DNA of 27,574 bases, taken from positions 1 to 27,574 of the forward strand of contig CAMWTX010000004.1 of assembly GCA_947177315.1 (NCBI GenBank), written 5' to 3'. The notes below the pieces were generated by a model, which saw nothing but the letters and a program-made list of their open reading frames with translations, searched no databases and was not told the origin of the DNA. Source of the DNA: an uncultured Bacteroidales bacterium. GTDB lineage: Bacteria > Bacteroidota > Bacteroidia > Bacteroidales > P3. Each line of letters opens with the position of its first letter. Within the stretch, counting starts at the first letter, position 1. The translations under genes were made by a program, and so were the position numbers. This document shows, in pieces, positions 1 through 6,632 of this stretch.

Positions 1-16
1 GCGGATTTCCTAAAGA

Positions 17-391
17 CTAATCGTCGTCGAAATCCTTGAAGCGGTCTATCTCGCGGCGTTCGCGCTTGGTGGGGCGGCCTGTACGGGGGTCGCGCCTTTC
101 GAAAGAGGGGGCGCGCTGCAGGGCGAGTTTTTCCTTTTCTTCGGGCGCGGTGATGTCGAGCACGTATTCGGGCACCTTGGCGGCTCCCACGCGGTTGGGC
201 AACAGCCCCAGCACCCGGAAAGAGAAGGTTACGCCGTGGCGGTTCATATGAAAAACATCGCCTTCCTTGATTTCCTTGGCCGCCTTCACGATGTCTTGCC
301 CGATGCGCACCCGGCCCAGACGGCAGGCTTCGGCGGCTTCCGTACGGGTCTTGAAAAGACGTATCGCCCAAAGAAACTTATCAATCCGCAT
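17..391 (-). CDS. hslR: S4-domain RNA-binding protein, Hsp15-like
   Basis: Protein of 124 aa. The first 60 or so residues form an S4 RNA-binding domain: it opens MRIDKFLWAIRLFKTRTEAA and continues with a GRVRIG segment, the usual Hsp15/S4 pattern. The C-terminus (about residues 88-124) is very basic and then acidic, with a PTKRERREIDRF stretch, as in Hsp15 tails. Hsp15 of E. coli binds 50S subunits carrying stalled peptidyl-tRNA and helps recycle them; that role here is by family only. The gene is last in the operon, 17 bases after thiL. The ATG start gives the normal family length (about 120-135 aa). It ends 16 bases from the left edge, so a terminator, if any, lies outside the window. The family is clear; the exact function is inferred. 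Confidence 0.88.
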   Translation of the reverse strand: MRIDKFLWAIRLFKTRTEAAEACRLGRVRIGQDIVKAAKEIKEGDVFHMNRHGVTFSFRVLGLLPNRVGAAKVPEYVLDITAPEEKEKLALQRAPSFERRDPRTGRPTKRERREIDRFKDFDDD

Positions 392-408
392 ATACTCAAA
401 ATTCGGGG

Positions 409-1485
409 CTATCGTTTGTTGAACGCCTGCCAGCCCTGGGCGGTGAGCGGTATCAGGCTGCCGTTTTCGGGCACGAGGAAATTGCCCTGCGCCTTTTCGA
501 CCATGTGCCCTATCACCGTGATTTTGGCGTTGTCCTTTATCTTGTCGTAATCCTTCTGTTGGATGGTGAACAGCAGTTCATAGTCTTCCCCGCCGCTGAG
601 CGCCGCCGTTTCGGGCAGAATCTTGAACAGTTCGAGCGCCTTGCTCGTTTCCATATCCACCGGAATCTTGCTCTGGTAGAGCATGCAGCCGCAATCCGAC
701 TCCCGGCTCAAGTGCAGGATTTCGGAAGCCAGGCCGTCCGAAACGTCGATCATCGAGGTGGGCTTGATATCCAGTTCCGCCAACAGATCCACGATATCCA
801 GACGGGGTTCGGGCTTGAGCTGGCGTTCAAGCACATAGGCAAAATCCTTGAAATCGGGCTGCATCTGCGGATTGGCCAAAAACTCGCGCTTTTCCCTTTC
901 CAACAACAGCAAACCGGCGTATGCACCGCCCAAATTGCCCGAAACGCAAAGCAGGTCGTTTTCTTTGGCGCCGCTGCGGTAGGCCACTTTGCCGGGTTCC
1001 GCATAACCGATTACGGTTACCGAAATCGCCAGCCCGGCGCGGCTCGACACGGTATCGCCGCCCACCAGATCCACCCCGTAGCGGTCGCAGCAAAGGCGCA
1101 TCCCGGCATAGAGTTCCTCGATGGCTTCCAACGAATAGCGGTTCGATACGGCAATGCCCACCAGCACCTGGGCGGGTTTGGCGTTCATGGCGGCGATGTC
1201 CGAAAGGTTCACCGCAATGGCTTTGTAACCCAAGTGTTTGAGCGGACAGTAAGTCATGTCGAAATGCACGCCCTCCATCAGCAGGTCTTTGGAAACCAGT
1301 TGCACCTGCCCTTGGGGCGAGAGCAGCACCGCCGCGTCGTCGCCCACGCCTTTGAGCGTGCTTTGGGGATGGTGTACGGCAAAGTTTCCGGTAATGCGGT
1401 CTATCAGGCCGAATTCGCCGAGTTCTTCCAGCTCCGTGCGGTTCTGTCCGCCCTGGGCTTGTTCTTCGTTGAGGCTCTTATCCAC
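409..1485 (-). CDS. thiL: Thiamine-monophosphate kinase
   Basis: Protein of 358 aa. ThiL phosphorylates thiamine monophosphate with ATP to make the cofactor thiamine diphosphate, in the cytoplasm. The AIR-synthase/ThiL fold is shown by GVGDDAA at residues 46-52 (metal and nucleotide binding), VGGDT at 141-145, IDVSDGLASE at 246-255 and SGGEDYELLF at 297-306. Length is close to the usual 310-350 aa. The start is GTG at 1485, which overlaps the end of the upstream exporter gene by 8 bases; I see no better in-frame ATG nearby, so translational coupling is likely. No other thiamine gene and no THI-box-like structure is visible nearby, so placement in a redox/exporter operon looks like co-transcription rather than a thiamine regulon. 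Confidence 0.95.
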   Translation of the reverse strand: MDKSLNEEQAQGGQNRTELEELGEFGLIDRITGNFAVHHPQSTLKGVGDDAAVLLSPQGQVQLVSKDLLMEGVHFDMTYCPLKHLGYKAIAVNLSDIAAMNAKPAQVLVGIAVSNRYSLEAIEELYAGMRLCCDRYGVDLVGGDTVSSRAGLAISVTVIGYAEPGKVAYRSGAKENDLLCVSGNLGGAYAGLLLLEREKREFLANPQMQPDFKDFAYVLERQLKPEPRLDIVDLLAELDIKPTSMIDVSDGLASEILHLSRESDCGCMLYQSKIPVDMETSKALELFKILPETAALSGGEDYELLFTIQQKDYDKIKDNAKITVIGHMVEKAQGNFLVPENGSLIPLTAQGWQAFNKR

Positions 1486-1990
1486 GGAATATCGTTTTTT
1501 TGTTTGCGGTGCGGCGGGTAAGCGATTTGGCCCGGCGCGAGAAGATGAACATGGGCAGGGAGGCCCCCACCGTCATGCAGAGGATTACCGTTACGGTAAC
1601 GATGATGTTCAGGAAAAAGTCGTTGAGGTGCAGGAAGGCTTCGGCGGGAGCGTTGATGTTCTGCATAAAGAGGATGATGGAGAACACCGCCTTGTAAGCG
1701 TACATTCCCGGCACGAAAGGCAGCAGCGCAGGGATATAGAGCGTGGTCATGGGGCATCTTATCCTGCCGCCCAGCCAAAGGCTGCCGAAACCCATCAGGA
1801 GCGATGCCGCCAGCGTGGCCGTGGCGATATCGAAACCCAGGGTCTGCATGAGCTGGTAACGGAGGGCGTAACCCACCGCCGCCAACACCATGATGAACGG
1901 CAGAGACCGCCGCGAAGGATTGGAGACCGCGCCGAAACCCAGGGCGGCGAAAGCGGCGCAGAGGGCGCGTATTATCGTTTCTTCTATCAT
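1478..1990 (-). CDS. Threonine/serine exporter, small membrane subunit (ThrE C-terminal part)
   Basis: Protein of 170 aa, nearly all hydrophobic, with about five membrane segments. It begins MIEETIIRALCAAFAALGFG and contains the pattern typical of the small ThrE half (ThrE_2/DUF3815): FGAVSNPSRRSLPFI, LGGRIRCPMTT and PALLPFVPGMYAYKA. A longer open frame runs upstream, but its N-terminal 142 residues are a shadow of the neighbouring gene. The ATG at 1990 overlaps the upstream stop codon as ATGA, which fixes the start. In Corynebacterium ThrE is one chain carrying both halves; many bacteria encode them as two adjacent genes, as here. Transport of threonine or serine is known only for a few members, so the substrate is uncertain. 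Its 3' end overlaps thiL by 8 bases. Confidence 0.88.
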   Translation of the reverse strand: MIEETIIRALCAAFAALGFGAVSNPSRRSLPFIMVLAAVGYALRYQLMQTLGFDIATATLAASLLMGFGSLWLGGRIRCPMTTLYIPALLPFVPGMYAYKAVFSIILFMQNINAPAEAFLHLNDFFLNIIVTVTVILCMTVGASLPMFIFSRRAKSLTRRTANKKTIFRG

Positions 1991-2772
1991 AACAGCAAAC
2001 TCCCCCTGAATATCACCATCGAAATGGAAAGCCCCACCGCCAGGCACAGCACGATAAGGATGGCGCGCATAAGGCGGGCGAAGCCTATGAGCACATGGTT
2101 CTCGAACATGTCGATGACACCGGTGATGAGCGGTACCCCGGGCACCATGAAAAGCACGCTCGTGGCCACGGCCACCGTAACGTTTACCTGACCCGCCAGC
2201 ACCGGCAGCGAAGCCAGCCCCAGGCAGGTAAAGGAACTGAAGAACGAAACGAGAATCACCGCCAGCGAATGGTCGATGCCCAATTTCTTGATGAACCGCA
2301 ACAGCAGGTAACCGGCAAAGGTGCTCACGAAAACAAGCCCCATCGAACCCAAGTCGCCGCCGAAAAGACGGCAGAAACAGGCGTTTGCCACCGACACGAG
2401 CAGGGTAACGAGCCAATTATTCATGCGGGGTTTCTGCATGATCTGGCTGTATTCTTCCTTTACCTGCGCTATGTTCAGCTTATTATCGAACACTTTCCAG
2501 CTGAGCGCGCTCAACTCGGCGTTCAGTTCAAAACTTACCGGAATCTGGCGGATATGCACCACTTCGGTGCAGATTTCGTCTTGTTCGGGGTCGGAAAGGG
2601 TAAGGATAATGTTGGAGGCGAAGATGGTCATGGTAAGTTCCAGGCCGTAAGCCTCGCAGATGCGCCGCGAATTGCGTAGCACCCGCGTGCAGTGTACGCC
2701 CGCGCCCAGCAGCACGGCGGCGTAGTCGGCAATAAAGCCCGTGGTTTCCTTAAGTTTGGCCGATTGGTACAT
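1987..2772 (-). CDS. Threonine/serine exporter, large subunit (ThrE N-terminal domain)
   Basis: Protein of 261 aa of the ThrE/DUF1212 family. Residues 1-110 are a soluble domain with the family hallmarks GFIADYAAVLLGAGVHCTRV and the following RICEAYGLE helix. From about residue 120 there are five or so membrane helices, including VLFMVPGVPLITGVIDMFE, a strongly conserved family motif. It is expected to pair with the small subunit encoded immediately downstream (ATGA overlap) to form an inner-membrane exporter. The start ATG at 2772 lies one base after the stop of the LuxR-type gene, so the two are certainly co-transcribed. The substrate is not shown by the sequence; amino acid export is by family, and dicarboxylate transport has been reported for related split systems. 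Confidence 0.9.
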   Translation of the reverse strand: MYQSAKLKETTGFIADYAAVLLGAGVHCTRVLRNSRRICEAYGLELTMTIFASNIILTLSDPEQDEICTEVVHIRQIPVSFELNAELSALSWKVFDNKLNIAQVKEEYSQIMQKPRMNNWLVTLLVSVANACFCRLFGGDLGSMGLVFVSTFAGYLLLRFIKKLGIDHSLAVILVSFFSSFTCLGLASLPVLAGQVNVTVAVATSVLFMVPGVPLITGVIDMFENHVLIGFARLMRAILIVLCLAVGLSISMVIFRGSLLL

Positions 2773-2773
2773 C

Positions 2774-3352
2774 TTATTTCACTTCCTCCAAGGTTACCAA
2801 CTTGTTCACGATGGCATAAATGGTGAGCCCCGCCGAACTGTGTATCTGCAATTTGTTGGCGATATTGCGGCGATGGGTGATGACCGTATGCTGCGAAAGG
2901 CAGAGCTTGTCGGCTATCTGCTTGTTGGTGAAGCCTTTCACCACATACGACACGATTTCTTTTTCGCGCTGGCTCAAGGTCTTTCCGCTTTCGGAAGCCT
3001 CCTGGGGCGAAGGTTCGAGCCTGCCCAGTTTCTCGCGCAGCTGCTCAAAATCGTCGTAGAGCGAAACCGAGGCGTCGAAGCCTTGCAGTTTCTGCTCATC
3101 GCGCAAATCCGTAACCAAGGCCACGCACAGCATATCGCGGTTCCCGCCCTTGGCCGGGTTCTCGCCTTTCCAGAAACCGGGGTTCACAATCAGCACGTCT
3201 GGGCGTTCCAGCGAAAGATGGTGTTCCAACTGCCCCAAATCGCCCACTTGAAAAACACGGAAACCGGCGTTGATCTTCCTCAGCACGGAAACCATTCCCT
3301 CCCGTAGTATTTCGGAAGGCTCGGCCACGGTAAAAGTCAGCATCCTCTTCAT
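2774..3352 (-). CDS. LuxR-type regulator with a degenerate receiver domain
   Basis: Protein of 192 aa. The C-terminal part (about residues 126-186) is a LuxR/NarL helix-turn-helix: LSQREKEIVSYVVKGFTNKQ, then IADKLCLSQHTVITHRRNI, with the usual spacing. Residues 5-110 resemble a response-regulator receiver (EPSEILREGMVSVLR at the start, RPDVLIVNP in the third strand), but the residue at the normal phospho-aspartate position is Asn57, so ordinary phosphorylation is unlikely. No histidine kinase is present nearby. The start ATG overlaps the stop of the hemerythrin-like gene as ATGA and one base separates its end from the ThrE gene. A regulator directly co-transcribed with a hemerythrin protein suggests a redox or nitrosative-stress response; that link is inference. 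Confidence 0.88.
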   Translation of the reverse strand: MKRMLTFTVAEPSEILREGMVSVLRKINAGFRVFQVGDLGQLEHHLSLERPDVLIVNPGFWKGENPAKGGNRDMLCVALVTDLRDEQKLQGFDASVSLYDDFEQLREKLGRLEPSPQEASESGKTLSQREKEIVSYVVKGFTNKQIADKLCLSQHTVITHRRNIANKLQIHSSAGLTIYAIVNKLVTLEEVK

Positions 3353-4041
3353 CGCGCCGCTTCTTTTTCGATTTTCTCTATCAACGGAACCAATAGCACG
3401 TCTTCGAGGGTGTTGTGCTGGCGCAGGTCTTCGGCACAGGTAAAGATGTCGAACAAAGTGGCGTTGAACTCGTTGCCGGTCTTTCCGACGTAGTATTTGA
3501 GCAGGATGTCGCGCAACTCGGTGAGCCGGCTCTCAATCTGGCTGTGCTGTTTGCGGAAGATGTCGATATGGTAGCCGCTGTCGGCCTTGCCCTGAATCAG
3601 GGCGCGGATATAGGGAAACACCTTTTTTTCTTCGTACTGCATGTGCTTCTTCACCTCATCGGCGTATTCGTCGAAAAAGCGCAGCACCACCACGCTCACG
3701 TCTTTCTGGTCTTTGCCGCCGATCACTTCCGAAAGGTCGGAACGCAGCGTGGGCAGACGGTAGTTGAGAAAATATTCGTGCGAATTATGCAGGTAGCGCA
3801 CAATGGCTTCGGGCTTGAGCCCGTTCACTTCCCTGGGGTCGAGACGCCCGTACAGGCTCAGGTTCACCACCGCCAGAAAGGTGGGAACGTCTATCCGGTG
3901 CTTGCGGCACACCTCGCCCACCGAAGCATCGCCAAACCCCATCGGAATACCGAAACGGCTCAGCACGAACAACATATAGTGGTTGCCGCATACAAGGGAG
4001 CACATCTTGTCGTCTTCCGTATATCGGGTTTTGGTATTCAT
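3349..4041 (-). CDS. Hemerythrin-domain protein, RIC/ScdA-like di-iron protein
   Basis: Protein of 230 aa. Residues about 80-220 form a four-helix hemerythrin-like domain with candidate di-iron ligands H88 (YLHNSHEYF), H133 and E137 (KKHMQYEEKK), H166 (RKQHSQIE), H209 and E213 (RQHNTLEDV). The spacing matches the RIC/YtfE family, whose members repair iron-sulfur clusters after nitrosative or oxidative damage. Residues 28-62 align with the ScdA N-terminal domain (SRFGIPMGFGDASVGEVC), but the usual twin cysteines of GIDFCCGG are replaced by MGFG, leaving only C45. First gene of the operon; a TAnnTTTG element lies about 42 bases upstream. It could be an oxygen or NO sensor for the co-transcribed LuxR-type regulator rather than a repair protein. 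Confidence 0.87.
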   Translation of the reverse strand: MNTKTRYTEDDKMCSLVCGNHYMLFVLSRFGIPMGFGDASVGEVCRKHRIDVPTFLAVVNLSLYGRLDPREVNGLKPEAIVRYLHNSHEYFLNYRLPTLRSDLSEVIGGKDQKDVSVVVLRFFDEYADEVKKHMQYEEKKVFPYIRALIQGKADSGYHIDIFRKQHSQIESRLTELRDILLKYYVGKTGNEFNATLFDIFTCAEDLRQHNTLEDVLLVPLIEKIEKEAAR

Positions 4042-4061
4042 GGCTTTTCTTCGTTATTTTG
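4029..4061 (+). promoter_or_regulatory. Possible weak promoter for the nif3 / zinc-ribbon pair
   Basis: TTTTG at 4029-4033 is followed after 21 bases by TATTTTG at 4055-4061, one base shorter than the -7 consensus TAnnTTTG. The spacing is right and the ATG of the Nif3 gene follows 41 bases later, but the first box lies within the start of the divergent hemerythrin gene. No better candidate is visible in the 61-base divergent gap. Confidence 0.22.
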
Positions 4062-4082
4062 TGGCGGAGGCTTAAAAACCTG

Positions 4083-4090
4083 CAAATTTA
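4083..4090 (-). promoter_or_regulatory. Bacteroidota -7 promoter element for the hemerythrin operon
   Basis: Read on the minus strand the bases are TAAATTTG, an exact match to the phylum's TAnnTTTG -7 element. It predicts a start of transcription about 35 bases before the ATG at 4041. The nearest TTTG that could act as -33 element is 24 bases upstream, longer than the usual 19-21, so the match is only partial. Confidence 0.45.
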
Positions 4091-4102
4091 GGAATTTTAT
4101 TT

Positions 4103-4903
4103 ATGGAAAACGCTCAAAAATTGCAGCTGGAAGAATTGCTGCGAAGCCTGGAAGAATGGGCGCCGCTCTCCCTTCAGGAAAGTTACGACAACGCCGGGCT
4201 GGTGCTCGGAAACCGCCACGGACAAGTGCACCGGGCACTGATTTGCTTTGATGTTACGCCCCAGGTGGTGGAAGAAGCCGTAGAAAAGGGCGCGGACCTG
4301 ATTATCTCGCACCATCCGCCCATCTTCAAAGGCATCAAGCGCATCGACTCCGGCTCGCGCATGGGCAGGATGCTCGCCCTCTCGCTGCAGCACGGCATCT
4401 CGTGGTACGCCATGCACACCAATCTCGACAACACTCCCACCGGGGTTAATTCCTACCTTTCCCAAAAATTAGGGCTTCTCAACGCCCGCGCGCTCGTGCC
4501 CGCAGACGCCCAGGGTCTTGCCGGCGCGGGCGTGATAGGTTCGTTGCCTGAACCCATGCAGGAAAAACAGCTGCTCGACACGCTCAAGGAACTTACGGGC
4601 GTAAAGTGCATACGCCATTCGGGCTTTACCGGAAGAACGATAAGGACCCTGGCGCTGTGCGGCGGCAGCGGCGCGGGATTTTTTGCCGAAGCCGAAGCCC
4701 GGCATGCCGACGTATATATTACCGGCGACGTGAAATACCACGACTTTGCGGATGCCGAAAACACCACCTGGTTAGTGGATATAGGGCATTACGAGAGTGA
4801 ACATTTCGTAAAGGAATTAATTCTTAAATATGTTACCGAAAAATTTCCTAAATTTGCCGCCCATATTTCGGAACGGTCTGTAAACCCCGTTTCTTGCTAT
4901 TAA
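4103..4903 (+). CDS. Nif3-like dinuclear metal-centre protein (DUF34/YbgI family)
   Basis: Protein of 266 aa, near the usual short-form length (about 250-265). Members form toroidal hexamers with a two-metal site; proposed activities include GTP cyclohydrolase-like or other hydrolase roles, but no single function is settled. Metal ligands are visible in family positions: H70-H71 (IISHHPPIFKG), H105 and D109 (AMHTNLDNTPTGVN), and H229 and E233 (IGHYESE), matching the ligand set known for E. coli YbgI. The motif GDVKYHDFADA at 208-218 is also characteristic. The gene is divergent from the hemerythrin operon and is followed 13 bases later by the zinc-ribbon protein gene, a pairing often seen in Bacteroidota. 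The ATG at 4103 gives the normal N-terminus. Confidence 0.92.
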   Translation: MENAQKLQLEELLRSLEEWAPLSLQESYDNAGLVLGNRHGQVHRALICFDVTPQVVEEAVEKGADLIISHHPPIFKGIKRIDSGSRMGRMLALSLQHGISWYAMHTNLDNTPTGVNSYLSQKLGLLNARALVPADAQGLAGAGVIGSLPEPMQEKQLLDTLKELTGVKCIRHSGFTGRTIRTLALCGGSGAGFFAEAEARHADVYITGDVKYHDFADAENTTWLVDIGHYESEHFVKELILKYVTEKFPKFAAHISERSVNPVSCY

Positions 4904-4916
4904 ACTCACTCACACG

Positions 4917-5774
4917 ATGAAAGAAAAAGCCGAAACCAAAACCAAAGCCGCCCCCAAGAAAGCGGCCGCCAAAACTGCCCAAGCCGCCCCCAAACCCAAA
5001 GTGGTTTCCGAAGAAAGAGACGCCGCGGTAGAACAGAAGTTGGTTTCCCTTTACGCCCTGCAAAGCGTGGATTCCGCCATAGACAACATCCGTATCCTCC
5101 GGGGCGAGCTGCCTTTGGAAGTGCAGGACCTCGAAGACGACATTGCCGGCTACCAGAGCAAAATCGAAAAGCTCAAGGCCGACATGGATGAAATCGCCAA
5201 GAACATTTCCGACCGCAAAGCGGCGATAACCGAAATCAAGGCGCAAATCAAGAAATACGAAAAGCAGCTGCGCGAAGTAAAGAACAGCCGCGAATACGAT
5301 GCCTTGAACAAGGAAATCGAATTCCAAAACCTCGAAAACCAGCTTCACGAAAAGAAAATCCGCGAAGCCACCATCACCCTCGAAAAACGCAAGGCCGACT
5401 TAGAACGCAACGAAGAAGCCTGCGCCGAACGCCAGAAAGACCTGGAAGCCAAGAAAGGCGAGCTGGATGAAATCGTGGCCGAAACCGAAAAGGACGAAAA
5501 GGCCTTGATGAAGAAATCGGAAGAATACCAAGGGAAGATCGAACCCCGCTGGCTGCGTCTCTATGAACGTATCCGCAACAACGCCCACAACGGTCTGGCG
5601 GTGGTTTGCGTGGAAAGGGATGCCTGCGGCGGTTGCTTCAGCAAGATTCCTCCCCAACGTCAGATCGACATCCGCATGCACAAGAAGATTATCGCCTGCG
5701 AATACTGCGGCCGCTTCCTGGTGGATGAATCGATTAAGGAAAAAGCCGAAGAAGTCACCGGCCAAGGCAAATAA
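4917..5774 (+). CDS. Coiled-coil protein with C-terminal C4 zinc ribbon (DUF164/zf-RING_7 type)
   Basis: Protein of 285 aa. Residues 1-30 are a Lys/Ala/Pro-rich disordered tail (KAAPKKAAAKTAQAAPKPK) like a histone-H1 tail. Residues about 40-210 are a long charged coiled-coil hairpin with the family motif EVKNSREYDALNKEI at 120-134. The C-terminus is a zinc ribbon with C237, C240, C261 and C264 (CGGC and CEYC), separated by a segment containing IPPQRQIDIRM. The family is widespread and often called a nucleic-acid-binding zinc ribbon protein, but no precise role is known. It lies 13 bases after the Nif3 gene and ends just before the shared terminator. Functional linkage with Nif3 is inferred from adjacency only. 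Confidence 0.9.
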   Translation: MKEKAETKTKAAPKKAAAKTAQAAPKPKVVSEERDAAVEQKLVSLYALQSVDSAIDNIRILRGELPLEVQDLEDDIAGYQSKIEKLKADMDEIAKNISDRKAAITEIKAQIKKYEKQLREVKNSREYDALNKEIEFQNLENQLHEKKIREATITLEKRKADLERNEEACAERQKDLEAKKGELDEIVAETEKDEKALMKKSEEYQGKIEPRWLRLYERIRNNAHNGLAVVCVERDACGGCFSKIPPQRQIDIRMHKKIIACEYCGRFLVDESIKEKAEEVTGQGK

Positions 5775-5789
5775 ACCAAATAAATCGAT

Positions 5790-5822
5790 AAAAAAACCGA
5801 TGCTTCCGCATCGGTTTTTTTT
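5790..5822. terminator. Bidirectional rho-independent terminator
   Basis: A perfect 7-bp stem CCGATGC (5797-5803) / GCATCGG (5808-5814) with loop TTCC is preceded by seven A (5790-5796) and followed by eight T (5815-5822). The A and T runs extend the stem and serve both strands. It closes the plus-strand zinc-ribbon gene and the converging minus-strand glycosyltransferase gene. Confidence 0.92.
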
Positions 5823-5841
5823 ATGCCTGCAGAACACGCCC

Positions 5842-6618
5842 CTAGGCTGCATAATCCCGTTTGACGGGCAGGAAGAGGCGCAATACAATCAGGCCGTGAG
5901 ACCAAAGCGTGGGGAGCAGGCCGAAATGGAGGCGCATGATACGGAAACGCTCCTTCCACGAAAGCACCAGCATCTGACGCGATTTTCCGCCCTTGAGATA
6001 GCACGAAACTATCTGATGCGTGTTGGCGATGCGCCGCGCCTTTTCGAGCGCCTGCAACACCCAATTGTAGTCGGCAGAGCATTTGTACCGCATGTCGTAA
6101 GGTTCCGCCAGGGCGCGGCGCACCAGCACCGACTGATGACAAACCAGCATACCCATGCGGAAACTCCCGGGCCTGAGCTTTTCGGGAGCGCGCAGACGCC
6201 GCATGCCCGCCGGTTTCCAATCGGCATCCACCAGTTGGGTCTGTCCGTAATAGACATCCGCGCGTCCGTCGGGCGTGGCATCGCTCGGGACATCCTGGGC
6301 AAAGGCCTGTTCCAGAAAGCGGTCGGAATAGATAAAGTCGCCTGCGTTGAGAAACCACACAAAATCGCCCGAAGCCATCCCAAGACCCTTGTTCATGGCA
6401 TCGTAAATGCCCTTGTCGGGTTCGGAAATCCAACGGGAAACGATATCCAGGTTCTGATTTATCAGTTCCAGCGTGCCGTCTTTGGAAGTCCCGTCCACCA
6501 CGATATATTCGATATAGGGATAGCGCGCCTTCTGCTCGCGCACACTCTGCATGGTCTTGGCAAGCGGTTCTTTGGCGTTATACACCACGGTAATGATACT
6601 TACAACAGGAGCGTTCAT
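5842..6618 (-). CDS. Family 2 glycosyltransferase (WcaE-like size)
   Basis: Protein of 258 aa. It starts MNAPVVSIITVVYNAKEPLA, the classic GT2 first strand and nucleotide-binding loop. Further hallmarks are YIVVDGTSKDGT at 38-49, EPDKGIYDAMNKGL at 66-79 and WFLNAGD at 88-94, where the final Asp fills the DXD metal-binding position. It has no membrane segment and should act at the cytoplasmic face, adding a sugar to a glycolipid or polysaccharide; donor and acceptor cannot be told. A longer open frame starts at 6732, but the ATG at 6618 begins exactly at the conserved domain and lies 14 bases after the upstream gene, so I use it. It is last in the six-gene run beginning with lpxK and is unlinked to any polysaccharide cluster in this window. 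Confidence 0.9.
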   Translation of the reverse strand: MNAPVVSIITVVYNAKEPLAKTMQSVREQKARYPYIEYIVVDGTSKDGTLELINQNLDIVSRWISEPDKGIYDAMNKGLGMASGDFVWFLNAGDFIYSDRFLEQAFAQDVPSDATPDGRADVYYGQTQLVDADWKPAGMRRLRAPEKLRPGSFRMGMLVCHQSVLVRRALAEPYDMRYKCSADYNWVLQALEKARRIANTHQIVSCYLKGGKSRQMLVLSWKERFRIMRLHFGLLPTLWSHGLIVLRLFLPVKRDYAA

Positions 6619-6632
6619 GGCGCAAATCTTAA

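Noticed and set aside
1486..2000. A thiamine-pyrophosphate riboswitch for thiL
   Set aside because: thiL overlaps the upstream gene and has no leader; no THI-box-like conserved bases are visible.
1991..2416. N-terminal extension of the small ThrE subunit frame to 2416
   Set aside because: The extra residues are an out-of-frame reading of the large subunit gene; the ATGA overlap and family alignment place the start at 1990.
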